Below are positions 56,401 to 63,703 of a DNA stretch of 64,000 bases, piece after piece; within the stretch, counting starts at the first letter, position 1, and the number at the start of each line of letters is the position of its first letter. Origin of the DNA: Demequina maris (GTDB lineage: Bacteria; Actinomycetota; Actinomycetes; Actinomycetales; Demequinaceae); assembly GCF_000971155.1 (NCBI RefSeq), contig NZ_BBLX01000002.1, forward strand, positions 62,001 through 126,000, in the 5' to 3' direction. Below the pieces are notes generated by a model, which was given only the letters and a program-made list of their open reading frames with translations, searched no databases and was not told the origin of the DNA. Both the position numbers and the translations under genes were made by a program.

Positions 56401-57655
56401 CGGCGCACGCCTCGCCGAGGCCGTCACCGTCGTGACGTTCGGCAACGCCGCGGGCCTCGACGTCGACGAGGCGATCCTCACCCTCGGCTACGCCCGCGAC
56501 GCGCAGGGCACGCTGCCTGCGCGGCTCGGCGCGCTCTCGGAGGAGTGGGGCGCGCAGGCGCTCGCCCAGGCGGTGGTCGCGAGCCACGAGCGCCTCACGG
56601 TCGTCACCGCGCTGGGCGCGGACGACCTCGCGGCGATCGCCGAGGGCGCCGAGGCCGACGCGATCGACGGCCTGCGCGAGCTCGTGCTCGCGGTGGCCAC
56701 CGAGCCGGTTCCGCCGGAGCGTCCCGAGCCCGCGCCGGGCGACTGGCTGCTCGCCGACATCGCCGGCCGCGTGCGCGCCGAGGGCTACGCGGTGCACGTG
56801 CGCTACGGCGCCGGCGCCGACGCGATCCCGCTTGTGGTCGGCGGTCGTCACGACCGCGGCTACCGCGTCGCGGTCGTCACGGACGAGGCGGCGCGCACCG
56901 GCTCGGCCAGCGTGCGTGATCGCATGCGCCACCAGTACGCGAGCCTCGAGGCGCTCGGCTGGACCGTCGTGTCCCTGTGGACGCTCGACGTGTTCATGGA
57001 CCCCGAGGCCGCCGTCGCCGCGATCGTCGACGCGGTCGAGCGCGAGAAGGCGCCGCTCGTGTGGGAGCAGCCCACCCTGGACCTCGGCGTCGAGACGTCG
57101 GAGATCCGCGTGCCCGCGGAGGACGTGTTCGACCTCGACAAGGTCGACGACGTCACCGGCGCGATCCCGGAGCTGCGGGCCGAGGAGCCCCCGGCCGCGC
57201 CCGTCGAGACCCCGGCCGAGCCCGAGGCGCCGGACGTCACTCTCGGCATCTCGGTGATGCTCGCGGAGCAGATCCTCGCCGACAAGGTCGAGACGCGCGC
57301 GCTGCAGCAGGTGCAGGCCGAGCTCGACTTGAAGGGCGCCGCCGACGAGGCGGACGATGAGCCCATGACCGACGAGATCGTCGAGACCGACGAGACCGAT
57401 GCGCGGGAGCCGGAGGAGCCCGAGGCCGAGGCCGCCGAGCCCGAGTCCGACCAGGACGAGGCGCCTGCCGAGACCGACGCGACCGACGCATCGTCCCTGC
57501 CCTCGCCGCCGCCCATCCGGCCGGCGTCGCGCGGCTCCGGCCGCCCGCTCATCCCGACGCGGGCGAGCGAGGACCTCGACGAGGGCTGGGGCGGCTCGCA
57601 CGGCGGCTCGAGCCGCGACGAGGAGATCAAGCGGGAGCGTCCGCCGCACTGGTGA
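53462..57655 (+). CDS. Large helicase/nuclease-like protein with degenerate catalytic motifs
   Basis: 1397 residues. The order resembles DUF4011-type SF1 helicases: an N-terminal domain, a Walker A position reading FLQAPPGSDPVGAV (about 281-295) without the GKT/S, a long helical insert, a position like DEASQ reading LDVAVVFGAESL followed by RQVVVVGDAES (about 826-861), then a C-terminal Vsr-like domain (about 1094-1190; AVVTDEA, SVRDRMRHQYASLEALGWTVVSLWTLDVFMDPE). The Walker lysine, the acidic pair of motif II, and the nuclease Asp and Glu appear lost. An acidic 160-residue tail follows. It is probably a non-catalytic scaffold; function unknown. Confidence 0.72.
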   Translation: MVDYIGRALVADALREWREQLQQLATVSPLRDLALSETTTVDLRGSHPGGLAPLFAGRATSLGVLIRDPELYAQALHRIRLIRENAERVKAATGVWTAAMVIGTVAWDEDGRRREMPLVMRPVHFEPARQGDVLLTMLDEVAVNPVFLTEARDRGVDTGLAGFLPQAGPGLEFDPRPLWQHVRTLGEAFPGIEVVDRLFVGAFDDPEQRLLDDLDDMDPVIGASDILAATAGDQDAQALLAQPLPAFPVGDRDPFAERGVGDLDDVEFAALDLIATGRSVFLQAPPGSDPVGAVAAIVADAAASGRAVMAVGGTEQSVRAVAKRLDRVGVSEAYVSGAVASWNETARRRLLTSMTMGVEDVEDERLRAAGESLLTARHELETRLDALHRPHRPWDVSAYDAVQAVVRLISTSPAPQTQLRLGAEAAALVAEHGFASVAQAIVERLRPDAAPEEPAPTTSQATTVLVPWWSEVTDDAEEGARLDEALATLVVRHVPKMRAEAQIAAHETGMDEAPTIAAWADQVGLFTDLRATLEIFSPAVFHRSLHDLVAATAPLGTPQAGALARRDRRALRRRAVELLRPGRTKDDLHENLVAAHAQALRWRAHCSAGGWPLVPDDFDLYADRIENVLRLWSRLAGPVAQVSGEDDLLDQPWEHVREVLERLAEGVPGTLEAAEAVPVERDLESAGLGPLLAELAARDEADASPEQVRRDLEFAWWASAFDAIVSADPRLTEEGAVGRVVEQFLVRDREFSEARVGPLMRAVAERRRIAIARHPDFARDLFATLVEGADAPYRELWRDHQPLVSALRPITLATAEQVSRLAPPTRCLDVAVVFGAESLALAETVPTLARARQVVVVGDAESATRSAVAVFAQMLPRVPLHALPQPRDPRVTGVLGTLAYGRSLSSLPSAGIPHALDVTVLDATGSAAAGERAVESTHAEVAAVIDHADRVVHSMPRRTLAIVAGNELHAARIRDTLDERGARLAEAVTVVTFGNAAGLDVDEAILTLGYARDAQGTLPARLGALSEEWGAQALAQAVVASHERLTVVTALGADDLAAIAEGAEADAIDGLRELVLAVATEPVPPERPEPAPGDWLLADIAGRVRAEGYAVHVRYGAGADAIPLVVGGRHDRGYRVAVVTDEAARTGSASVRDRMRHQYASLEALGWTVVSLWTLDVFMDPEAAVAAIVDAVEREKAPLVWEQPTLDLGVETSEIRVPAEDVFDLDKVDDVTGAIPELRAEEPPAAPVETPAEPEAPDVTLGISVMLAEQILADKVETRALQQVQAELDLKGAADEADDEPMTDEIVETDETDAREPEEPEAEAAEPESDQDEAPAETDATDASSLPSPPPIRPASRGSGRPLIPTRASEDLDEGWGGSHGGSSRDEEIKRERPPHW

Positions 57656-57670
57656 GCGGCGGTCGGGGGA

Positions 57671-57877
57671 TCAGGAGGCGCTGGAGGCGGTCTTCGCGTC
57701 CGAGCGCGAGTCCGTGCGGTAGAAGCCCGAACCCTTGAACGTCACGCCCACCGAGCCGAAGCGCTTGCGCACGGGCGCGGTGCACTCGGGGCACTCGGTC
57801 AGCGCCGCGTCGTGGATGGACTGGACCGCATCGAACGCGTGATCGCACGCGGTGCACGCGTAGGAGTACGTAGGCAT
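57671..57877 (-). CDS. FmdB-family zinc ribbon protein
   Basis: 68 residues with a single zinc ribbon: Cys8-x2-Cys11 and Cys29-x2-Cys32, MPTYSYACTACDHAF and ECPECTAPVRKRFG, and a Ser/Ala-rich tail. Related mycobacterial proteins act as redox-linked chaperones or regulators. The start at 57877 is the family MPTY start, preferred over two codons upstream. It follows 5-FCL on the same strand by 9 nt, as in mycobacteria. Confidence 0.9.
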   Translation of the reverse strand: MPTYSYACTACDHAFDAVQSIHDAALTECPECTAPVRKRFGSVGVTFKGSGFYRTDSRSDAKTASSAS

Positions 57878-57886
57878 GCGCACATT

Positions 57887-58525
57887 CTACGCGGGGAGCG
57901 GGAATGCCCCCTCGGGTGTGATGACCATGTCCACGCCGAGGTCGTGACGCTCGCGCGGCAGGGGCGCCGCGCCGGCGTCGTGGACCTCGTTCGCGAAGGT
58001 GAGGGCCACCACGGGTGCGGCGGGCCGGGCGTCCATGAGCGCGCGGTCGTACCAGCCGCCGCCCTGACCCAGGCGGGTGCCCGCCGTGTCCACCGCGAGG
58101 GCCGGCACCACGATGACGTCGGCCTCGGCGAGCGCCGCCGACGGGAGGAAGTCACCGCTGGGCTCGGGCGGGCGCCCCGGGGCGCGCTCGATCAGGTCCT
58201 CGACGCCGCGATAGACGCCCCAGCCGCGCTGCAGCCCGTCGCCGAGCAGCGGGATCAGCACCTTGATGCCCCGGCGGTGGAGCGCCTCGATGAGGAGGTC
58301 CGTGCCGGGCTCGTGCGCGCGGGAGGCGTACACGGAGACGCAGCGCGCCTCCTGGATGCTGGGGAGGGCGAGCACGAGGTCGCGAAGGGCGGCGGCCGCC
58401 TCGTGGCGCCGCCTCTCGCTCCGCTGGAGCCTCTCGCGTCGGATGCTCGCCCTCAGGTGCGCCTTCGCCTCGTCCGGTTCGAGTGCGCGCAGAGAGCTGT
58501 CGGACATCGGCGTCATGGGCACCAT
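57887..58525 (-). CDS. 5-formyltetrahydrofolate cyclo-ligase
   Basis: A 212-residue enzyme that makes 5,10-methenyl-THF from 5-formyl-THF using ATP. It has LRASIRRERLQRS near the N-terminus, the ATP/substrate segment VVPALAVDTAGTRLGQGGGWYDRAL (key GQGGGWYDR) and a final VITPEG. Three in-frame ATG codons (58525, 58516, 58507) could be the start and none has a clear ribosome site. It forms an operon with fmdB and is divergent from the moeA cluster. Confidence 0.88.
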   Translation of the reverse strand: MVPMTPMSDSSLRALEPDEAKAHLRASIRRERLQRSERRRHEAAAALRDLVLALPSIQEARCVSVYASRAHEPGTDLLIEALHRRGIKVLIPLLGDGLQRGWGVYRGVEDLIERAPGRPPEPSGDFLPSAALAEADVIVVPALAVDTAGTRLGQGGGWYDRALMDARPAAPVVALTFANEVHDAGAAPLPRERHDLGVDMVITPEGAFPLPA

Positions 58526-58606
58526 TGTGCCAAAGATGAGTAAATCTTTGTTCCAACTCCGGGCATGTCCCTAGGCTCGGCACATGTGTCGAGCAGGAGG
58601 TCGCCT

Positions 58607-59809
58607 GTGCTGAGCCGGACCCTCGAGGAGCACCGCGCCGCGGTGACGAACGCGCTGGCGCCCATCCCGCCGCTCACGGTCCTCGTGGGCGACGCGGCGG
58701 GTGCGACCCTCGTCGAGCCGTTGGTCGCGACGGCGCCCCTGCCCGCGTACGACATCGCCGCATGGGACGGCTACGCGGTCCGCGCGGCCGACGTCGCCGG
58801 CGAACCCCTCCCCGTCGCGCACGACGTGTCCTTCGCCGACCACGGTCCGCGCACGCATCTGCCCGGCACGGCCGCGCGCGTCGCGTCCGGGATGGCGGTC
58901 CCCACGGGCGCCGATGCGGTGGTGCCGCTCGTCGCGACGGACGGGGGAGTGGCGCGCGTCGCGGTGCACGCCCCGGTCCGCGCCGGGGCCGGGGTCCGCC
59001 GCGCGGGCACCGACGCCGAGGCGGGGCGCATGGTCGTGCCCGCGGGCCGGCGCCTGGGCGGCCGCGAGCTCGCGCTCGCCGCGTCGCTCGGCCACCCGCG
59101 CCTCACGGTGCGGCCGGTGCCGCGCGTCGTCGTGGTCGCGACCGGCAGCGAGCTCGTCGACCCCGGCCGCCCCGGCGTGCCCGAGGCCACGGGCCACCTC
59201 ATCGCCGTCGCGGCGCGCAACGCCGGCGCGCACGCGTACCGGGTGGGCCCCGTCCCCGACGACCGTCCCACGCTCCGCACCGCGATCGAGGACCAGCTCG
59301 TGCGTGCGGACCTCCTCATCGTCACCGGCGGCCTGAGCGCCGGCAGCCACGACACGGTGCTGCAGGTGCTCCAGGACCTCGGCACGGTCGACGACGTGCG
59401 GCTCGCCCTCGAGCCAGGACCCCACCATGCGTTCGCGATGCTCGGCGAGGAGGGCGCGCGCCAGGTGCCCACGATCGCGCTGCCCGGCGCGCCCGCGGCC
59501 GCCGCCCTCGCCTTCGAGGCGTACGTGCGGCCCGCGCTGCGGCGCATGTGCGGCTTCACCGAGGTGGTCCGGCCGGGCGTGCGCGCGCGGCTCGACCGCG
59601 GCTGGCCGTCGCCGGCCGGCGTCACCCAGGCGGTGCCGGTGCGGCTGGGCCTGGATTCCTCGGGCACCGTCATCGCGAGCCCCGCCTGCGAGCCGGGCGA
59701 CGTGACGCTCGCGGCGCTCGGCGACGCCGACGGCATCGCGTGGGTCGACGCCGCTGCGACCGCGGTGCGCGAGGGCGACGTGCTCCGGTGCACCGTCTGG
59801 GACGACTGA
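58607..59809 (+). CDS. moeA: MoeA/gephyrin-like molybdotransferase or Glp-type division protein
   Basis: A 400-residue MoeA-family protein. It contains the family PAYDIAAWDGYAVRAADV, TGADAVVPL and the MoaB-like part with VVVATGSELVDPG and TGGLSAGSHDTV, plus an end domain. The GTG at 58607 follows a strong AGGAGG by 6 nt; an ATG at 58565 has none. The family inserts molybdate into the cofactor, but the order moeA-rimJ-membrane protein matches the corynebacterial Glp-GlpR locus, where the MoeA relative works in cell division. Either role is possible. Confidence 0.85.
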   Translation: MLSRTLEEHRAAVTNALAPIPPLTVLVGDAAGATLVEPLVATAPLPAYDIAAWDGYAVRAADVAGEPLPVAHDVSFADHGPRTHLPGTAARVASGMAVPTGADAVVPLVATDGGVARVAVHAPVRAGAGVRRAGTDAEAGRMVVPAGRRLGGRELALAASLGHPRLTVRPVPRVVVVATGSELVDPGRPGVPEATGHLIAVAARNAGAHAYRVGPVPDDRPTLRTAIEDQLVRADLLIVTGGLSAGSHDTVLQVLQDLGTVDDVRLALEPGPHHAFAMLGEEGARQVPTIALPGAPAAAALAFEAYVRPALRRMCGFTEVVRPGVRARLDRGWPSPAGVTQAVPVRLGLDSSGTVIASPACEPGDVTLAALGDADGIAWVDAAATAVREGDVLRCTVWDD

Positions 59810-60387
59810 TGGCGCGCGACCTCGTGCTCGACGGGGCCGGGCTGCGGCTGCGGCCGCTGACCGCGCGCGACGAGGACGAGTGGATGCGGCTGCGGCAGGA
59901 CAACCGCGACTGGCTGCGTCCGTGGGAGGCCACCGTGCCGCCCGAGGTCGCCGCGACCGACATGTCGTTCCGCGCGTTCGTGCGGCAGGAGCGGCGCCAG
60001 CGCCGGCTGCTCGAGGCGTTCCCGCTCGCGATCGAGGTCGACGGCGCGCTCGCGGGCCGGGTCGTCATCGCGGGCATCCAGTGGGGCGCGCAGCGGTCGG
60101 GATCGCTCGGGTACTGGATCGCGCAGGACCGGGCCGGCCTCGACCTGGTGCCGCGGGCCGCCGCGCTGCTCACCACGCATGCCTTCCGGGTGGGGCTGCA
60201 CCGGGTCGAGATCGCGATCCGGCCGGAGAACGCCGCCAGCCGGCGGGTGGCCGAGAAGCTCGGCTTCGTCGAGGAGGGCCGGCGGCGGTCCTACCTCTAC
60301 ATCGACGGGGGCTGGCGCGACCACGTCATCTTCGCGCGGACTCAAGACGACCCTCGTACCGGACGATATTGGGGTGTCGGCGGCTGA
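59809..60387 (+). CDS. rimJ: RimJ/RimL-type GNAT acetyltransferase
   Basis: A 192-residue GNAT protein with LRPLTARDEDEWMRLR, the acetyl-CoA binding YWIAQDRAGLDLVPRAAALL and RVEIAIRPENAASRRVAEKLGFVEEG, and a closing W-DHVIFAR strand. It probably acetylates an N-terminal or small-molecule amine; the substrate is unknown. Its ATG overlaps the moeA stop (TGATG). Confidence 0.9.
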   Translation: MARDLVLDGAGLRLRPLTARDEDEWMRLRQDNRDWLRPWEATVPPEVAATDMSFRAFVRQERRQRRLLEAFPLAIEVDGALAGRVVIAGIQWGAQRSGSLGYWIAQDRAGLDLVPRAAALLTTHAFRVGLHRVEIAIRPENAASRRVAEKLGFVEEGRRRSYLYIDGGWRDHVIFARTQDDPRTGRYWGVGG

Positions 60388-60427
60388 CACGCCGGGCGCG
60401 TTGCGGCGCTCGCGGGCGGCACGGCCG

Positions 60428-60433
60428 TAACGT
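60428..60433 (+). promoter_or_regulatory. -10 box (TAACGT) for the GlpR-like gene
   Basis: TAACGT ends 6 nt before the ATG at 60440; no ribosome site. It may allow expression apart from moeA-rimJ. Confidence 0.5.
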
Positions 60434-60439
60434 CGTGCC

Positions 60440-61414
60440 ATGCCTCCCGCTGGACTGCTCGCGATCATCGCCCTCGGCATGGTGCTCGCCTACGTCATCC
60501 CCCAGCGGATCCGCGAGCGCGCCGACTACGCGCTCGTGAGGACCGAGGACCGGTACTCCGCTGAGATGCGCGTGGTGAAGACCACCGCGTCCCGCGTCGA
60601 GAAGCCCATCGACCGCGCGTCGACCGACTCGGGCGAGGTCCCGCTGCTCGTCACCGGCGCCGCGCGTGCCTCGATCGCCTCGCTCGGCGCGGACGCGATG
60701 TCCCGCCCCGCGGGCCCGATCGACAAGGCCGCCACCGCGGCCCAGCGCCAGCTCATCGCGATGCGCAGCGACCGTGCCTCCGCGCTGGCCGAGCGCCGTG
60801 CCCGTGCCCGCCGTCGCGCCCGCGTCGCGCTGGGCGTGACCCTGCTCGCCACCACCGCGTGGGTGCTGGTCGCGTTCGGCCTGGCGCACGCCGTGGTCGG
60901 CGCGATCGCGACCGCGGTGCTCGCGGGCGTGCTCGTCCAGGGTGCCCGCGCCGCCGCCGCCCAGCGCCGCGTCGACGCGCGTCTCGCGCTCGTCGCCCGC
61001 GAGGTGGGCGCTGCCGCGACCGCGACGCAGGCGCTGCGCAAGGTCACCGCGGACCGTGCGGCCGGCCTCGAGTCGCAGCCGTCCGACGTCGCGACGCAGG
61101 CCATCAAGATCGTCACCTCCGTGGACCTTGCGCCGCTCGCGGCGCCCGCGCCGATGCCGTTCGCGAAGGTCACGGCCTCGGTCGAGCCGGCCCCGCCGGC
61201 CGTCGAGGAGTCCGCGGCGTGGAGCCCCCGCGAGCTGCCCGCCCCGAGCTACACGCTCAAGGCGGAGGTCCGGCCCGCGCAGGCCCGCCCGCTCGACACG
61301 GGCGACATCGCCGCGGCCTCGTACCGCGCCGAGGAGGGCGAGGGGGCGCCGGCCGCCCCCGCGACCGGATCGCTCGACGCGATCCTCGCCCGCCGCCGCA
61401 GCGCCTCGGCCTGA
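60440..61414 (+). CDS. GlpR-like membrane protein of the moeA-rimJ locus
   Basis: 324 residues with an N-terminal membrane segment (about 4-21), a basic cytoplasmic stretch (residues 22-130), two adjacent membrane helices (about 131-175) and a Pro/Ala-rich tail of about 150 residues. No enzyme motif is visible. By position it equals mycobacterial Rv0996 and corynebacterial GlpR, the membrane partner of Glp. Sequence similarity alone is too low-complexity to prove it. The end of its coding sequence is partly repeated 60 nt downstream. Confidence 0.7.
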   Translation: MPPAGLLAIIALGMVLAYVIPQRIRERADYALVRTEDRYSAEMRVVKTTASRVEKPIDRASTDSGEVPLLVTGAARASIASLGADAMSRPAGPIDKAATAAQRQLIAMRSDRASALAERRARARRRARVALGVTLLATTAWVLVAFGLAHAVVGAIATAVLAGVLVQGARAAAAQRRVDARLALVAREVGAAATATQALRKVTADRAAGLESQPSDVATQAIKIVTSVDLAPLAAPAPMPFAKVTASVEPAPPAVEESAAWSPRELPAPSYTLKAEVRPAQARPLDTGDIAAASYRAEEGEGAPAAPATGSLDAILARRRSASA

Positions 61415-61694
61415 GCCGCCCGGTTCGACGCATCGTGCTCTGAGCCGCGCCGCCACCTCGCAGCGCGCCTCGGCCTGACGGCCAGGACGGTCCGCACCCC
61501 CACCTGACGCAACCGGCGTACGGGAGCGGGGACGATGCGCATCGTGCCTGGTCGCGGCTACCGGCGCCGATCTCATGCGCCGGTTCGGTGCGGGCGCGGG
61601 CGGCCGAGGACGGGCGACGACCGGCGAGGAGGCGCGGGAGCGGGCCGCCGCCGACCCACCCGACCCTTCCCGTTGCGACCCTCTCCGGACATGG

Positions 61695-61712
61695 TTACTG
61701 TCCTGTCAGTAA
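61695..61712. promoter_or_regulatory. Operator-like dyad TTACTG-N6-CAGTAA
   Basis: A perfect 6-bp dyad, 45 nt before the ATG at 61757. It joins directly to the dyad at 61711. Confidence 0.6.
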
Positions 61713-61730
61713 TGGACAAGGATGTCCATT
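61711..61730. promoter_or_regulatory. Operator-like dyad AATGGACA-N4-TGTCCATT
   Basis: A perfect 8-bp inverted repeat with a 4-nt centre, 27 nt before the ATG, overlapping the TTACTG dyad by two bases. Probably a repressor site for the beta-helix gene. Confidence 0.65.
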
Positions 61731-61756
61731 GCACCTCAAAGGAGAGGAAACGCCGC

Positions 61757-63649
61757 ATGACGCATCACCCGACCGGCCGGTTCCGCCGAGGCCTCGCCCT
61801 CGCCGCCGGCGTCACGCTCGTCGCGGGAGCGGCGGTGGCCGCACCGGCCGCCGCGGCCCCGCCGCAGGACATCGACCCGACGGCGCCCGACCTGGGCCCG
61901 AACGTGACGATCATCGACCCCACCATGACCACCGCCGAGATCCAGGGGATCGTCGACGACCTGGTCGACCAGCAGCGCGACGCCGAGATGACCACGGCGC
62001 GCCACGCCGTGCTCTTCCTGCCGGGCGAGTACGGCGCCCCCGGCGCCCCCCTCCAGATCGAGGTGGGGTACTACACCGAGATCGCGGGCCTGGGCGCGAT
62101 GCCCGACGACGTGACCATCACCGGCAAGGCCGACGTCTACAACCGCTGCCTCGGCGACGACGCGAACCCCAACTGCATCGCGCTGGTGAACTTCTGGCGC
62201 ACCCTGTCCAACCTCGCCGTCCACGTCGACGGCACCGGCCAGGACGGCTGCCGCGCGAGCGGCAACTTCTGGGCCGTCTCGCAGGCGGTGTCGATGCGGC
62301 GGGTCGACATGTCGGGCGGGAACCTCACCCTGATGGACTACTGCACCGCCGGCCCGCAGTACGCCAGCGGCGGGTTCATCGCGGACTCGCGCCTGCCGTT
62401 CACCATCAACGGCTCGCAGCAGCAGTGGCTCACCCGCAACAGCGAGGTGGCCGGCTGGAGCAACGGCGTCTGGAACCAGGTCTTCGCCGGAGTCGTGGGC
62501 GCACCGGGCGACGCGGCCTTCCCCGCCGAGCCGTACACGACGCTCGACACCACCCCGCTCAGCCGGGAGAAGCCCTACCTCTACGTCGACGACGACGGCG
62601 TCTACCAGGTGCGCGTCCCGTCCGCGGCGCGCGACACCGCGGGCATCAGCTGGGCCGACGGGATGACGCCCGGCCGCTCGATCCCGATCGACGAGTTCTA
62701 CATCGCCCGCCCCGGCGACAGCGTCCAGGAGATCAACAACGCCCTCGCCCGGGGCCGGCACCTGCTGCTCACGCCCGGCGTCTACGACATCGCGCGCAGC
62801 ATCGAGGTCAAGCGTCCCGACACCGTCGTCCTCGGCATCGGCCACGCGACCCTCACCGCGGTGGGAGGCGCGACGCCGCTGCGCGTCGCCGACGTCCCCG
62901 GCGCGATCGTCGCGGGGGTCACCATCGACGCGGGCGAGACGCTCTCGCCGGTCCTGCTCGAGGTGGGCAAGAGGAACGGCACGAACGGGTCCAATGCCCG
63001 TGCCGCCGCCGACAACCCCACCACGCTGTCCGACGTGTACTTCCGCGTCGGCGGCCCGCACATCGGCCGCACCGAGACCGCCCTCGTGGTCAACAGCGAC
63101 GACGTCCTCATCGACCACACCTGGGTGTGGCGGGGCGACCACGGCGTCGAGGGCTTCACGGAGGGCGTCAACGGCGACACCGACCGGTGGGCGACCAACA
63201 CCGGCCTCGACGGCGTGGTCGTCAACGGCGACCGCGTGACCGCGACCGGGCTGTTCGTCGAGCACTTCCAGCGCTACAACACGCTCTGGAACGGCGAGGA
63301 CGGCACGGTGGTGCTCTACCAGAACGAGCTGCCCTACGACCCGCCCACGCAGGCCGACTGGACCCAGCCCGACGGCACCCTCGGCTACCCGGGCTACAAG
63401 GTCGCCGACGACGTCTCGACGCACCGCCTGTACGGCGCGGGGGTCTACGTGTTCAACCAGAACAACCCGGAGATCCTGACCGCCAACGGCTTCGAGGTGC
63501 CGGAGGTGCCGGGCGTGCAGCTGCACCACCTCATGACGGTCAACCTCAGCGCGGGGACCATCGAGCACGTGGTCAACGGCGTCGGCGACGCCGCCGACAT
63601 GGACCACGTGGGGGCGCCGGCCTACCTCGTCGGCTACCCGGCCCCCTAG
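61757..63649 (+). CDS. Secreted right-handed beta-helix protein
   Basis: A 630-residue secreted protein. Signal peptide (1-35, ending AAPAAAA), then repeated short beta strands typical of a pectin-lyase-type helix: HAVLFLPGEYGAPGAPLQIEVGYYTEIAGLG, GFIADSRLPFTINGSQQQWLTRNS-like turns, LLLTPGVYDIARSIEVKRPDTVVLG and VLIDHTWVWRGDHG (written here in short pieces of the run). Relatives in Streptomyces are annotated adenylyl cyclase without support; a carbohydrate-active role is more likely. AGGAGAGG ribosome site. Two dyads upstream predict inducible control. Confidence 0.78.
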   Translation: MTHHPTGRFRRGLALAAGVTLVAGAAVAAPAAAAPPQDIDPTAPDLGPNVTIIDPTMTTAEIQGIVDDLVDQQRDAEMTTARHAVLFLPGEYGAPGAPLQIEVGYYTEIAGLGAMPDDVTITGKADVYNRCLGDDANPNCIALVNFWRTLSNLAVHVDGTGQDGCRASGNFWAVSQAVSMRRVDMSGGNLTLMDYCTAGPQYASGGFIADSRLPFTINGSQQQWLTRNSEVAGWSNGVWNQVFAGVVGAPGDAAFPAEPYTTLDTTPLSREKPYLYVDDDGVYQVRVPSAARDTAGISWADGMTPGRSIPIDEFYIARPGDSVQEINNALARGRHLLLTPGVYDIARSIEVKRPDTVVLGIGHATLTAVGGATPLRVADVPGAIVAGVTIDAGETLSPVLLEVGKRNGTNGSNARAAADNPTTLSDVYFRVGGPHIGRTETALVVNSDDVLIDHTWVWRGDHGVEGFTEGVNGDTDRWATNTGLDGVVVNGDRVTATGLFVEHFQRYNTLWNGEDGTVVLYQNELPYDPPTQADWTQPDGTLGYPGYKVADDVSTHRLYGAGVYVFNQNNPEILTANGFEVPEVPGVQLHHLMTVNLSAGTIEHVVNGVGDAADMDHVGAPAYLVGYPAP

Positions 63650-63659
63650 GGGACGATGC

Positions 63660-63693
63660 GGGGCCCCGGTCGCCCGAGAGCGGCCGGGGCCCC
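63660..63693 (+). terminator. Terminator between the beta-helix and glycosyltransferase genes
   Basis: GGGGCCCCGGTCG pairs with CGGCCGGGGCCCC (one wobble) with an 8-nt loop. A GGACGATGCG motif (63651) abuts the TAG stop at 63647-63649. Confidence 0.75.
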
Positions 63694-63703
63694 GTCGTGC
63701 CAC

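Larger units (their letters stand above)
61415..61756. other. Intergenic region upstream of the beta-helix gene
   Basis: Holds a short duplicate of the preceding gene's end (61459-61479), the motif GGACGATGCGCATCGTGCC at 61530, which is nearly a full palindrome, and two operator-like dyads close to the gene. No gene is visible. Confidence 0.55.
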
